Of a DNA stretch of 64,000 nt, positions 7,606-16,606 are shown piece after piece (the first letter of the stretch is position 1; every line of letters begins with the position of its first letter). Source of the DNA: Marixanthomonas spongiae (GTDB lineage: Bacteria > Bacteroidota > Bacteroidia > Flavobacteriales > Flavobacteriaceae); NCBI RefSeq assembly GCF_003095375.1, contig NZ_QEHR01000002.1, forward strand, positions 394,273 to 458,272. The letters are read 5' to 3'. The notes under the pieces were generated by a model. The model was not told the origin of the DNA. It did not search any database and worked only from the letters and a program-made list of their open reading frames with translations. Both the position numbers and the translations under genes were made by a program.

Positions 7606-8355
7606 TTATATAGTCTGTAAACGCTTAAGAAGTTCCATGCGCATGGCTTTGCTCATAGGAATGGCTTTTTTTGAAATGACCACGTGTGTACCGGCAATTT
7701 CATCGACACAGGTAAGGTTGATGATGTACGACCGATGGATGCGCAAAAAGTGCTTTGCAGGTAGTTTTTCATCGACATCCTTTAAGGGCATAACCAAGAG
7801 GTATTCGCGGTCTTTGGAAAAAATACGGCAGTAATTTCGGTCTGCTTCTATGTAATAAATGTTCTTGATGTCTATTTTTACCATCCGCTCTTGGTGCCGG
7901 ACAAAAATACGGTCGCTTAAAATAAACGGATCGTGTTGTTTTTTTTCGAAATTTCCACCTTCTTCTGAATTGTTTCTGTAGTTTACCCGTTCCATAGTGA
8001 GCTCGATGGCCCGTTGCAGGTCGAGTTTTTTAAACGGCTTGGAGATAAATGCATAAGGATGGGTTTCCTTGGCGCGGTTAAAGTTGGCATCGTCGGCATT
8101 TGCAGTAAGGTAAATAATGGGGATGTTGTTTTCTACCTGCATTAAATGGGCCGTTTCAACACCGTCCAGTTCGCCCCTTAGCTGTATGTCCATCAAAACA
8201 ATGTCTGGCGTGTGTTCCTTGATTTGCACCAACGCTTCCTCGCCCCGGGGCAAAATGCCCGTTACCTCGTAACCCATTTCGCTCAATTGCAAGGAAATGT
8301 TAGCGGCGATGACCATTTCATCTTCAACGATCAATATTTTTACTGGTTGCGGCAT
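7606..8355 (-). CDS. LytTR-family response regulator
   Basis: A 249-residue DNA-binding regulator. The receiver domain (1-120) has acidic residues ED11-12, phospho-acceptor Asp56 (VLMDIQL), Thr in YLTAN and Lys106 in SKPF. The C-terminal LytTR domain (about 145-249) has the usual FIRIHRSYIINL-type core (FLRIHRSYIINL). It overlaps the upstream kinase gene by one base (TAATG), so the two form a cognate pair. LytTR proteins bind paired direct repeats upstream of exported-protein genes; the cytolysin gene, 195 bases downstream on the same strand, is a natural candidate target, but this is inference. Confidence 0.93.
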   Translation of the reverse strand: MPQPVKILIVEDEMVIAANISLQLSEMGYEVTGILPRGEEALVQIKEHTPDIVLMDIQLRGELDGVETAHLMQVENNIPIIYLTANADDANFNRAKETHPYAFISKPFKKLDLQRAIELTMERVNYRNNSEEGGNFEKKQHDPFILSDRIFVRHQERMVKIDIKNIYYIEADRNYCRIFSKDREYLLVMPLKDVDEKLPAKHFLRIHRSYIINLTCVDEIAGTHVVISKKAIPMSKAMRMELLKRLQTI

Positions 8356-10241
8356 TAGGCTGTTTTATAGTTTTTAAAAATGAAAAAGACACTGGTCCCT
8401 TTTGTGTCTTCCTCTATAAAAGTCCCATTGAGCTGTTGGGTGAGCAATTGTATCAACTGGGAGCCAAAGCCGGTTCCCTTGGGGGCGGTGCCTTCAGCTT
8501 TGCCCACGCCGTTATCTGTTACTTTCAGTTTTAAATCGTTGTCCTCCTTTTTTAAAGTGATGTTTATTTTTCCTTCGGTGCCGCCGGGGAAGGCGTATTT
8601 TAAAGCATTGGTGAGCAATTCGTTAACGATCAAGCCAATGGGTACGGCGGTATCGATATCTAAATTCAATTTTTCCATGGCACATTCTATCTTTACTTTG
8701 TCTTCGGCATTGAACGTATCCAAGACCCCTTCACCCAAGTTGATGAAATAGTCTTTCATTTCAATAGAGCCGAGATCGGTGCCTTGATATAGTTTTTGAT
8801 GAATGATCCCCATACTTTGCACCCGGTTTTGGCTGGCGAGCATGGCTTCTTTGCTGGCTTTATCGGTAAGTTGGGCCGATTGTAAGGAAATTAGGCTCTT
8901 TACCATTTCCAGATTATTTTTTACCCGGTGGTGTATTTCTTTCAAAAGCAGTTCGTTTTGCTTGTTCTTGGCGTCGAGTTCGGTGTTTAAACGGGCGAGA
9001 GCTTTCCGTTTTTTTCGTATGTTCCTAATGGTAAAATACATTCCGAAGAGCATAATGGCAAGCAATGCCGCAAGGCCAATATAGAGCAGTTGTATTCTTT
9101 TTTGATGGGCAATTTTTGCTTTTTGGGCTTCCAATTCAATCGTTTTTTTTGCTGTCTCATATTTTACGTGAGCTTCACTCTCCATCCTGGAAGTAATCGT
9201 GGTCAGGTAATCGGAATGGCCTTGTTCGTAAAGTTCATGATAATCCAAGGCATTTTTATAATCGCCCAATTCCCGGTATATGTTGGAAACGTGCATGTAA
9301 TTCTCCCAAAGGTTTTTGGTGTTTCCCGTACGTTTCATAATTTCTATGGCCTTTAAGTTGTAGGGCAGGGCTTTGGCATAGTTTCCTTGCAGTAAATACA
9401 CGTGGCCTATATTTGCCGTTGGGGGCACGGTGTATTGCTCCAAGCCAATTTTTTTTGCGCCTTCGTAGCAACGGTTGTAATCTGCTATGGCCTTGTCGTA
9501 CTCTTCAAGGTACTTATAGATGTTGCCACGGCCATTATAGCAGGCCAATAAAGGAGCGTCGGTAATTCCCAGTTTTTTGTACTGTGCTATGGCGTGGTTC
9601 ATGTTTTTCAGGCTTCGCTGTAAATTGCCCAAAAAGAGTTGATTTTCAGCCAGCCTGCGGTAGGAAAGGGCCAAATCTTCTTCATATCCGTTTTTTTCTT
9701 GTATGGCGATGGCTTTTTCGCAATATTTTGCTCCTTCGGCATACCGGTTTGAATAATAAAAAAGGTCGCCAATGGAGGTGTAGCATTTTGCTATCCCTTT
9801 TTCATCCTTCATCTTTTCGTAAAGGTCCAAAGCAGCGTACACAGCTTCAGAAGCCTTATCGTAAGCCGCTTTACTGCCGTAATTGGTTTTTAATATAAGG
9901 TAGGTCTCGGCCAGCTCTTTAGTTAAACCTTGTTTTTTATAAATGGCAATGGCTTTTTTAAGATAGGTTATGGAAGAATCCAGTACCGTGTGGTTTTCGT
10001 GCCATGCCGCCAGACCGATATACGCCGCTGCCAGTTTTTGGGGATTATTGGCTTTTTTTGAAGCGGTTATTGTTTTTTTGAAACGATCATATTCTAAAAT
10101 AGAATCGCTTATTTTGGGAACTTGTACTGTTGTATTGGCGACATACAACTCGATGGTGTCGCCTTGAGTTTGGGAAGAAGATAGAGGAATACCACTCCAC
10201 GAAACGCTTACTATTACTATGAAAAGTAACAGGAGTTTCAT
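8355..10241 (-). CDS. TPR-containing sensor histidine kinase (HisKA_2 type)
   Basis: A 628-residue kinase. Residues 1-24 are a signal peptide. Residues about 60-345 hold six or seven TPR repeats (for example NIYKYLEEYDKAIADYNRC, and GHVYLLQGNYAKALPYNLKA), predicted in the periplasm. A short coiled coil follows, then one transmembrane helix (about 384-405), a linker, and a HisKA_2 box with phospho-acceptor His438 (HHRVKNNLEMVKSL). The HATPase_c domain carries NELLTNALKYAF and DNGVG. It is the first gene of the block; the signal sensed is unknown. Confidence 0.92.
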   Translation of the reverse strand: MKLLLLFIVIVSVSWSGIPLSSSQTQGDTIELYVANTTVQVPKISDSILEYDRFKKTITASKKANNPQKLAAAYIGLAAWHENHTVLDSSITYLKKAIAIYKKQGLTKELAETYLILKTNYGSKAAYDKASEAVYAALDLYEKMKDEKGIAKCYTSIGDLFYYSNRYAEGAKYCEKAIAIQEKNGYEEDLALSYRRLAENQLFLGNLQRSLKNMNHAIAQYKKLGITDAPLLACYNGRGNIYKYLEEYDKAIADYNRCYEGAKKIGLEQYTVPPTANIGHVYLLQGNYAKALPYNLKAIEIMKRTGNTKNLWENYMHVSNIYRELGDYKNALDYHELYEQGHSDYLTTITSRMESEAHVKYETAKKTIELEAQKAKIAHQKRIQLLYIGLAALLAIMLFGMYFTIRNIRKKRKALARLNTELDAKNKQNELLLKEIHHRVKNNLEMVKSLISLQSAQLTDKASKEAMLASQNRVQSMGIIHQKLYQGTDLGSIEMKDYFINLGEGVLDTFNAEDKVKIECAMEKLNLDIDTAVPIGLIVNELLTNALKYAFPGGTEGKINITLKKEDNDLKLKVTDNGVGKAEGTAPKGTGFGSQLIQLLTQQLNGTFIEEDTKGTSVFFIFKNYKTA

Positions 10242-10267
10242 ACAATTGGGTTATGGTTGTTTATAAA

Positions 10268-10292
10268 GATAGTTTTTTTTAAAAAAACTATC
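10268..10292. repeat. Palindrome upstream of the kinase gene
   Basis: GATAG-T8-A7-CTATC, arms of 12 bases, centred about 40 bases before the kinase start. It could be an operator or an AT-rich stem-loop. It is 200 bases past the end of trmD, so it is unlikely to be that gene's terminator. Confidence 0.55.
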
Positions 10293-10333
10293 GAAACTAT
10301 AACCTATTAAATTTCAGAAAACTATAAAAAAAC

Positions 10334-10374
10334 AGTCGTATACGACTAAGATACAAGACCTAAGACTTAAGATA
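10334..10374. repeat. Dispersed intergenic repeat, copy A (AGTCGTATACGACT plus AAGAC units)
   Basis: A perfect 14-base palindrome, AGTCGTATACGACT (10334-10347), followed by degenerate units of the type AAGACCTAAGACTTAAGAT. A decayed copy of the same layout is at 13404, and a shorter AAGAC tract is at 2597-2612. It occupies the gap between trmD and the kinase gene. Confidence 0.6.
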
Positions 10375-10499
10375 CTTCGACGCACGCGGTCCATGGTTAA
10401 CACCAAATCTATAACACATTGAAAGTTAATCGATTGCTTGTGTTACAGAACATTACAAGTTGATTTTGTAATAAACACTATCCTTAAAATGTACTTAAA

Positions 10500-11177
10500 T
10501 TATTCATCCAAAAGGTCAGGACGCAGATTTTGGGTACGTTTTAGTGCTTGGTCTTCGCGCCATTGCTCAATTTTTGGGGTGTTTCCGCTAGTTAGAATAC
10601 CAGGAACTTTCCAGCCTTTGTATTCTGCAGGACGGGTGTAAACAGGAGGTGCGAGAAGGTTATCTTGAAACGAATCGGTCAAGGCAGAGGTTTCGTTGCC
10701 CAACACCCCAGGAATAAGCCTAATTACAGCATCGGCAACTAAAGCCGCGCCCAGTTCGCCACCGCTCAACACAAAATCACCTACTGAAATTTCGCGTGTA
10801 ATAAAATGGTCGCGCACCCGTTGGTCCACCCCTTTGTAATGCCCGCAGAGGATGATGATGTTCTTTTTTAACGACAGTTCGTTGGCAATGCCTTGGGTAA
10901 AGGTAGTGCCATCGGGGGTCATATAGATCACTTCGTCGTAATCGCGTTCAGACTTCAGTTGGGTGATGCATTTGTCTATGGGCTCGATCATCATCACCAT
11001 GCCGGCGCCGCCACCGTATTGATAGTCGTCAATTTGCTTGTAGTTGTTGCTGGAATAGTCCCGCAGGTTGTGCAAATGCACGGAAACGAGATTTTTGTCA
11101 ATGGCGCGTTGCAATATGGAAGCTTCAAATGGGCTTCGTAACAGTTCGGGGACCACGGTGATGATATCTATGCGCAT
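10500..11177 (-). CDS. trmD: tRNA (guanine-N1)-methyltransferase
   Basis: A 225-residue SPOUT-fold methyltransferase that makes m1G37 in tRNAs reading CNN codons, which prevents +1 frameshifting. Visible signatures are [12 protein letters not shown] at the N-terminus, the knot segment [10 protein letters not shown], the SAM-binding [26 protein letters not shown], and the C-terminal [17 protein letters not shown]. Length is normal for the family. The acetyltransferase gene lies about 118 bases upstream on the same strand. Confidence 0.97.
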   Translation of the reverse strand: MRIDIITVVPELLRSPFEASILQRAIDKNLVSVHLHNLRDYSSNNYKQIDDYQYGGGAGMVMMIEPIDKCITQLKSERDYDEVIYMTPDGTTFTQGIANELSLKKNIIILCGHYKGVDQRVRDHFITREISVGDFVLSGGELGAALVADAVIRLIPGVLGNETSALTDSFQDNLLAPPVYTRPAEYKGWKVPGILTSGNTPKIEQWREDQALKRTQNLRPDLLDE

Positions 11178-11294
11178 GATAATCGTTCTTTTTTGGGCTT
11201 GTAGCTTGGTATGAAACCACTTGTAGGGGCCAACACTTCTTCTTTGTGTTACGACGGCCTATTTTATTTGTAAAAATAGGTAAAATATGAAAAG

Positions 11295-11735
11295 TTATAC
11301 CTCCCAAGAATAATGAAATAGGTGTTCATCCTTCTTCCAGCCCAAACGTTCGTACAAATACTGGGCAGGGTTGTTGGTTTCGGTTTCCAAGGTTAGCCCC
11401 TTGCTATTTTCATCTCTCACAAACTGTTTGGCACGGGTTAGCAAGGCTTCGCCAAAGCCGTTACCTCTGTGTTCCTTTAAAATAAATAAATCATTTAAAA
11501 TATGCCTTTTCTGGGCTGATACCGATGAAAAAGTAGGGTATAACTGCGTAAAACCAACGGCTTTTCCTGTTGAAGTGAACGCCATAAAAATAACCGAATC
11601 GTTTTGCTCAAAACGATCTTTTAAAAATACTTTGGCTTTTTCGGGATCATCGGGTTGTTTGTAGAACATCCGGTAGCCGTTAAAAAGCGGTATTAACTGG
11701 TCTAAGTGTTTCACGTTGGCTTGCAGTATTTTCAT
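11295..11735 (-). CDS. GNAT-family N-acetyltransferase
   Basis: A 146-residue GNAT protein. The acetyl-CoA loop is HRGNGFGEALL (the Q/RxxGxG/A motif), preceded by the NDLFILKE strand and followed by the C-terminal N-P-A-Q-Y-L-Y-E-R-L-G-W motif, which is typical of the fold. An in-frame ATG at 11762 would add nine residues (MIKFSEKRK); the start at 11735 fits the usual family N-terminus better. The substrate is not predictable. Confidence 0.88.
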   Translation of the reverse strand: MKILQANVKHLDQLIPLFNGYRMFYKQPDDPEKAKVFLKDRFEQNDSVIFMAFTSTGKAVGFTQLYPTFSSVSAQKRHILNDLFILKEHRGNGFGEALLTRAKQFVRDENSKGLTLETETNNPAQYLYERLGWKKDEHLFHYSWEV

Positions 11736-11802
11736 TTTTCTTTTTTCTGAAAATTTAATCAAATTTCACGAAATAAATGGTTTTTGGGTTTATGAAGGCA
11801 AA

Positions 11803-11832
11803 AAAATGCCTGATCAACCGATCAGGCATTTT
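11803..11832 (-). terminator. Intrinsic terminator of gap
   Basis: A perfect 13-bp stem, AAAATGCCTGATC with a 4-base loop, followed on the minus strand by a run of seven T. It lies 46 bases past the gap stop codon. Confidence 0.9.
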
Positions 11833-11878
11833 CAAATTCTGTTTTTTCAAAGGTTACATTTCCGAAGAAAATAAACCA

Positions 11879-13327
11879 CTAATAATACGTATAACGTCTC
11901 ACTTCAGCAATATATTTTGCTAACCGGATTACTTGATGGCTGTATCCATACTCATTATCATACCAAACGTACAATACGGCGTTTTTACCGTCTTCAGTTA
12001 CGATGGTTGCATTGCTATCGTAGATAGAAGGAGCAGAAGAGCCAACAATATCGCTGGATACCAATTCATTGCTCAAGGAATACTTGATTTGTTCGACTAA
12101 ATTGCCTTCTAAGGCATATTTTTTCATGATGGAATTGATGCCGTCTTTTGAGGTTTTCGCTTCCAGTTCTAAATTCAAGATGGCTAACGATCCATTGGGA
12201 ACCGGAACCCGGATAGCGTTTGAGGTTAATTTCCCTTCAAACGAGGGTAATGCTTTTGAAACGGCTTTTCCGGCACCGGTTTCGGTAATTACCATATTCA
12301 AGGCAGCGGCGCGGCCCCTGCGGTATTTTTTGTGCATATTGTCCACCAAGTTCTGGTCGTTGGTGTAGGCGTGGATGGTTTCCAAGTGGCCATGCACCAC
12401 GCCCAAAGAGTCCTCAACGGCTTTTAATACTGGCGTGATGGCATTTGTGGTACACGAAGCCGCCGAAAAAATATCCACTTTTTCAGGGTCGTATTCCTTG
12501 TGGTTTACGCCGTGCACGATGTTAGGTACGCCTTTGCCCGGAGCGGTCAACAACACTTTTGCGGCTCCTTTTGCTTTTAAGTGCCTCCCTAAGGCTTCTT
12601 CGTCCCTAAAAGCTCCCGTGTTGTCGATGATCAATGCGTTTTCAATACCATATTCGGTATAATCAATAGCTTCGGGCGCGTTTGCCGAAATAATATGCAC
12701 GGTAGTCCCGTTAATTACCAAAGCTTTGTTTTCTAAATCTACCCGAACGGTTCCTGGAAAATCGCCGTGTACCGAATCGTTTTGCAGCAATGAGGCGCGT
12801 TTTTCGAGGATGGTCTGGTCCACATTGCCACGAATTACAATGGCGCGCAGACGTAACTGGCTGCCTTGGCCGGTGCGGGTCATCAACTCACGGGCCAACA
12901 AACGGCCAATACGCCCAAAACCGTACAACACCACGTCTTTGGGTGAAATATCTTCCTTTTCCTTGGCGTTTTTAAGTTTATCGCTCACAAAAGCGATGGC
13001 ATTTTCATGCTGGTTTTCCTCAAGGTGGTACTCGTAGGTGAGTTTCCCAATATCCAGCTTTGCGGGTGGGATGTCGAGGGTTTTAATGGCCTGGGCTATT
13101 TCAACCGAATCGAAAATCGAGATGGGTTTTTGCACAAACTCGCCGGCATATTCGTGAAGGTTCAATATTTCACTTACGTTGCGGTCTATCAATTGGTTGC
13201 GGAACAGCACCAACTCGATGGATTTATCGTACCAAAGGTCGCTGATTATCTTAATGAATTCTACGGAAGCCTTTCGGCGGTCGGTTTGAAAAGAGAGTTC
13301 TTTTTCATAAACTTCATCAAAGCTCAT
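11879..13327 (-). CDS. gap: Glyceraldehyde-3-phosphate dehydrogenase, long form
   Basis: A 482-residue enzyme, about 145 residues longer than classical GAPDH. The extra part is N-terminal (1-130, helical, charged). The Rossmann motif GFGRIGR is at about residues 136-142 and the catalytic Cys292 sits in SAASCTTNAITPV. The residue normally giving NAD preference (Asp after beta-2) is replaced by an AIVIRGN stretch with Arg, so NADP use is possible. It interconverts glyceraldehyde-3-phosphate and 1,3-bisphosphoglycerate. Long forms of this kind are known in flavobacteria. It is a single-gene unit with its own -7 box and terminator. Confidence 0.95.
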   Translation of the reverse strand: MSFDEVYEKELSFQTDRRKASVEFIKIISDLWYDKSIELVLFRNQLIDRNVSEILNLHEYAGEFVQKPISIFDSVEIAQAIKTLDIPPAKLDIGKLTYEYHLEENQHENAIAFVSDKLKNAKEKEDISPKDVVLYGFGRIGRLLARELMTRTGQGSQLRLRAIVIRGNVDQTILEKRASLLQNDSVHGDFPGTVRVDLENKALVINGTTVHIISANAPEAIDYTEYGIENALIIDNTGAFRDEEALGRHLKAKGAAKVLLTAPGKGVPNIVHGVNHKEYDPEKVDIFSAASCTTNAITPVLKAVEDSLGVVHGHLETIHAYTNDQNLVDNMHKKYRRGRAAALNMVITETGAGKAVSKALPSFEGKLTSNAIRVPVPNGSLAILNLELEAKTSKDGINSIMKKYALEGNLVEQIKYSLSNELVSSDIVGSSAPSIYDSNATIVTEDGKNAVLYVWYDNEYGYSHQVIRLAKYIAEVRRYTYY

Positions 13328-13359
13328 GGTTGTGTTGTTTAAGGGTTTAAAAATCGGTA

Positions 13360-13367
13360 CAAAAATA
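13360..13367 (-). promoter_or_regulatory. -7 box for gap (TATTTTTG)
   Basis: The minus-strand sequence fits the Bacteroidota -7 consensus TAnnTTTG and lies 32 bases before the gap start. I see no clear -33 TTG. Confidence 0.5.
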
Positions 13368-13403
13368 GGTATTTTCTTCGGTTCGTGGTAGTTAATTTAA
13401 AAT

Positions 13404-13460
13404 AGTCGTATCCAACTAAGACTTAAGGCCCGCCCGTACCGAAATGATACGTTTGGGCCG
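13404..13460. repeat. Dispersed intergenic repeat, copy B
   Basis: AGTCGTATCCAACTAAGACT resembles copy A at 10334 with a broken palindrome. It is followed by a GC-rich inverted repeat (GGCCC/GGGCC) unlike the AT-rich surroundings. Confidence 0.5.
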
Positions 13461-13553
13461 GCCGCTTCGCTTTTAGGCATAAGACGTAATGCTTGGTCGT
13501 TAATAAATTGATATACAGGTATTTATATTTAAAAATCTAAAAAATCTTAAACT

Positions 13554-13595
13554 AAAAAAACCTCTCAATAAAAGTAAATTTATAAGAGGTTTTTT
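13554..13595. terminator. Bidirectional-type intrinsic terminator
   Basis: An A-run plus ACCTCT pairs with AGAGGT plus a T-run around an AT-rich loop of about 19 bases. It serves transcripts leaving htrA on the minus strand, and would also stop plus-strand transcription. Confidence 0.75.
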
Positions 13596-13769
13596 AACTT
13601 TTCCGCAAAAATACCTAATTGTCAAAATACAACAGCGATTAAGGTCGCTTAGTGCAAAACCGTTGCTGTTATTTTCAAAGACATTTCGTCCTATGTCATA
13701 CGCCAAGCAGTTTTAAGTCAAGCTTTACGTTTATTAAAGGCTGCGCATTTTTAGGATTTTTAAAAAACA

Positions 13770-15167
13770 CTATCTAAATATAAAGGAGTTCAACTCGCCG
13801 CGCTGGTTTATAAAGGTCATTTTAATGGGGGCGTTGTAATCCCGCTTGTTCATAATGCGCTTGGCATCGTCTATGTCCTCAATTTTTTCATCATTTATTT
13901 TGGTAATGATAATGCCCTCAAGGTTGTAGCGGGCCATGTCTTTGCTCAATGCTTTCGAAACAATCACACCGTGCTCAACGCCGCGTTGTTTTAAAAGTGC
14001 GGCATTGGCGTTTCTCACTTCCAGGCCGAGGTCTTGGATTTCATAGGTTTCCAATTTAACCAAGGTAACGGGAATGTGTTTTTCTCTTCCGTTTCGCATA
14101 ACGGTTACATCAACCACATCGTTGGGCCGTTTTGAATTTAAATAACCGGATAGGTCTGCGAATTTCCGTACCACGATTCCGTCCATTTTTTTAATGACAT
14201 CGCCTTTTTTCAAACCGCTTTTATCGGCGCCACTGCCTTTTTCCACACTGGCCACGTAAACTCCTTGGGTTTCCTCAATGCCAAGTTCATCGGCGACATT
14301 GGTATTCAGGGTTCCGCCGCTAATGCCCAAAATGGCTCGTTGCACATCGCCATATTCCATAATATCTTCAATTACTTTCCGGGCCACGTTAGAAGGCACT
14401 GCAAACGAGTACCCCACATACGATCCGGTCTCGGAGGTAATGGCAGTGTTAATTCCAATCAATTCGCCACGTACATTTACCAAGGCGCCGCCACTGTTAC
14501 CACGGTTAACGGCTGCATCGGTTTGGATAAAAGATTGTGGGTTCCGGTCAAACCGGTTTAAATCGCGCGCTTTGGCGCTAATAATTCCTGCCGTAACCGT
14601 AGAGTTGAGGTTAAAGGGATTGCCCACGGCCAGCACCCATTCGCCCAGCTGTACATTGTTGGAGTCGCCAAAAGGGATAAACGGAAGGTCTTCTTCGGCA
14701 TCTACTTTAATTAGGGCAATATCGGTATTGGGATCGGTGCCTATCAACTCGGCCTTGTATATTTTGTTGTTGTTAAGGGTTACTTCCAGTTGCGAAGCAT
14801 TGGCAATCACGTGGTTGTTGGTGATAATGTAGCCATCGGGCGAAATAATCACCCCGCTTCCGGCACCTACGATGGCACGGGGCTTGCCACCGCCGCTAAA
14901 ATATTCCATGATATTGGTAGGTTGCCTGCTAATGGTGGTGTTTTTAACGTGTACCACGGCGTGCACTGTTTTTTCGGCCGCTTCGGTAAAATCTGCGTTG
15001 GTACTGCTTACCGGAGAGGTGGTAAAATTGGTAGGAATGAAATTTGGTCTTTCTTCTTGGGTTATTGTGGCCACTGCCTGGTCGGGTTCAATAAAATATT
15101 TGTAACCGCCCAAAGTAACGGCGCCTGCAAACAGCGCAACTGCCATCATTTTAATTGTCTGTTTCAT
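13770..15167 (-). CDS. Periplasmic serine protease, HtrA/DegQ (Do) family
   Basis: A 465-residue protease-chaperone of the periplasm. It has an N-terminal signal/anchor (1-25). The trypsin-like domain has the triad His119 (TNNHVI), Asp149 (TDIALIKV) and Ser225 (NRGNSGGAL). PDZ1 is about 275-365 and PDZ2 about 375-465. A Gly-rich GGGKPRAIVGAGSG precedes the first protease strand. Members degrade or refold misfolded envelope proteins. Length and domain order are normal for Do proteases. It is transcribed away from dapF. Confidence 0.95.
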   Translation of the reverse strand: MKQTIKMMAVALFAGAVTLGGYKYFIEPDQAVATITQEERPNFIPTNFTTSPVSSTNADFTEAAEKTVHAVVHVKNTTISRQPTNIMEYFSGGGKPRAIVGAGSGVIISPDGYIITNNHVIANASQLEVTLNNNKIYKAELIGTDPNTDIALIKVDAEEDLPFIPFGDSNNVQLGEWVLAVGNPFNLNSTVTAGIISAKARDLNRFDRNPQSFIQTDAAVNRGNSGGALVNVRGELIGINTAITSETGSYVGYSFAVPSNVARKVIEDIMEYGDVQRAILGISGGTLNTNVADELGIEETQGVYVASVEKGSGADKSGLKKGDVIKKMDGIVVRKFADLSGYLNSKRPNDVVDVTVMRNGREKHIPVTLVKLETYEIQDLGLEVRNANAALLKQRGVEHGVIVSKALSKDMARYNLEGIIITKINDEKIEDIDDAKRIMNKRDYNAPIKMTFINQRGELNSFIFR

Positions 15168-15289
15168 GTTATGCTATATTTGAGGTTATTGTATATTAAC
15201 ATTTTATAAGACGATTATATTTTTCTGAAATTTCAGTTTTAACGGCTATTTAACAAAGTTTAACTGTTCCATAGCGGTCATGCTTTTAG

Positions 15290-15297
15290 TATATTTG
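15290..15297 (+). promoter_or_regulatory. -7 box for dapF (TATATTTG)
   Basis: A perfect TAnnTTTG ending only five bases before the dapF ATG, which implies little or no 5' leader. The -33 region is weak. Confidence 0.65.
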
Positions 15298-15302
15298 CCG
15301 CC

Positions 15303-16076
15303 ATGAAGTTTCAGTTTTACAAATATCAAGGAACCGGAAACGATTTTGTTTTGATCGATAATCGTCACGATACATTTTGCAAAAACGATACCAAACTGAT
15401 TGCCCAGCTCTGCAGCCGAAAATTCGGCATAGGCGCCGATGGATTGATTTTATTGGAAAACCATCCAGAAGCCGATTTTAAAATGGTGTATTACAATGCC
15501 GATGGAAACGAAAGTTCTATGTGTGGCAATGGCGGCCGTTGTATCGCCCATTTTGCCAACCATCTTGGGATTGTTGAAAAAACCGCTGAATTTGAAGCCA
15601 TAGACGGTAGGCACACGGCAGAAATTGAAGCAGGTATGGTTTCCTTGAAAATGAGCGATGTTTCAGAAATTGAAATGAATAGAAACCATCTTTTCCTGAA
15701 TACGGGATCGCCCCACCACGTTCAACTGGTTGAAACGGTTTCGGCTTTTGATGTGTTTTCAGAAGGGAGAAAACTTCGGAATGAACTGTACGGAAAAGAA
15801 GGCGCAAACATCAATTTTGTGCAGCAAATTTCAGAAAATACTTTTTCGGTAAGAACCTACGAACGAGGCGTAGAAGACGAAACCCTGTCCTGTGGTACGG
15901 GCGTAACGGCCGTGGCCATTGCGATGCACAAAAAAGGATTGACCAAGCACAGTACCGTACATCTAAATACCCCCGGCGGAACACTCACCGTTACTTTTGA
16001 AAAGATTGAAAACAGATACACCAACGTCCAGCTGCAGGGCCCGGCAACCTTGGTTTTTAAAGGCGAATGGCTATGA
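15303..16076 (+). CDS. dapF: Diaminopimelate epimerase
   Basis: A 257-residue PLP-independent epimerase that converts LL- to meso-diaminopimelate for peptidoglycan and lysine. The two catalytic Cys are in the conserved blocks NESSMCGNGGRC and ETLSCGTGVTA. The N-terminal YQGTGNDFVLID block fixes the start codon, because this motif always begins near residue 9. The gene overlaps the following acetyltransferase by ATGA. Confidence 0.97.
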   Translation: MKFQFYKYQGTGNDFVLIDNRHDTFCKNDTKLIAQLCSRKFGIGADGLILLENHPEADFKMVYYNADGNESSMCGNGGRCIAHFANHLGIVEKTAEFEAIDGRHTAEIEAGMVSLKMSDVSEIEMNRNHLFLNTGSPHHVQLVETVSAFDVFSEGRKLRNELYGKEGANINFVQQISENTFSVRTYERGVEDETLSCGTGVTAVAIAMHKKGLTKHSTVHLNTPGGTLTVTFEKIENRYTNVQLQGPATLVFKGEWL

Positions 16077-16606
16077 CGACATTAAAGGGCGAAAACATAT
16101 ATTTGCGGGCACTGGAACAAGCCGATTTAGACTTTTTGTATTTGTTGGAAAACGATGAGAAAGGCTGGGAAGTCAGCAATACCACCACACCGTATTCCAA
16201 GCATTTGTTACAGCAATACTTAGATCAAGCCCATCGGGATATTTACGATGTAAAGCAACTGCGTTTGGTAATCTGTACCAATAATAATGAAACGGCCATC
16301 GGTTTTATCGATTTGTATGATTTTGACCCCAAGCACAGCAGGGCAGGGGTTGGGATCGTTATTTTTTCTGAAGCAAACAAAGGCAAAGGATATGCTTCTG
16401 AAGCCTTACGGTTGGTAATTCGTTATGCAGTACAGCATTTGAACATTCACCAGCTTTACGCCAACATCACCGAAGACAACCAACAAAGCATACGCCTTTT
16501 TGAAAAAGCCGGCTTTGTGAAAAACGGTATAAAAAAAGACTGGATCAAGGTTGGGAACACCTATAAAAACGAACTTTTTTATCAATTGATACCTCATGTA
16601 CATTAA
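16073..16606 (+). CDS. GNAT-family N-acetyltransferase (RimJ/RimL-like)
   Basis: A 177-residue protein of the Acetyltransf_3 type: LKGENIYLRALEQADLDFLY at the N-terminus, an acetyl-CoA loop NKGKGYASEALRLV, and the end motif NQQSIRLFEKAGFVK. Such enzymes acetylate protein N-termini, spermidine or antibiotics; the target here is unknown. Two ATGs are possible (16067, 16073). I prefer 16073, which overlaps the dapF stop as ATGA. It overlaps mltG by 11 bases. Confidence 0.9.
   Translation: MTTLKGENIYLRALEQADLDFLYLLENDEKGWEVSNTTTPYSKHLLQQYLDQAHRDIYDVKQLRLVICTNNNETAIGFIDLYDFDPKHSRAGVGIVIFSEANKGKGYASEALRLVIRYAVQHLNIHQLYANITEDNQQSIRLFEKAGFVKNGIKKDWIKVGNTYKNELFYQLIPHVH

Larger units (their letters stand above)
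13328..13769. other. 442-bp intergenic region between gap and htrA
   Basis: No credible gene. It holds the gap -7 box (13360), a decayed copy of the AGTCGTAT repeat (13404) with an adjoining GC-rich hairpin GGCCC...GGGCC (13426-13460), and a strong terminator (13554-13595). The remaining roughly 170 bases show nothing I can name. Confidence 0.7.

Noticed and set aside
11258..11280. Terminator between the GNAT gene and trmD
   Set aside because: An AT-rich hairpin (CCTATTTT/AAAAATAGG) exists but has no T-run on the minus strand.
13500..13706. Open frame of 68 residues on the minus strand
   Set aside because: It contains the strong terminator at 13554-13595, has no family resemblance and lies within non-coding DNA.
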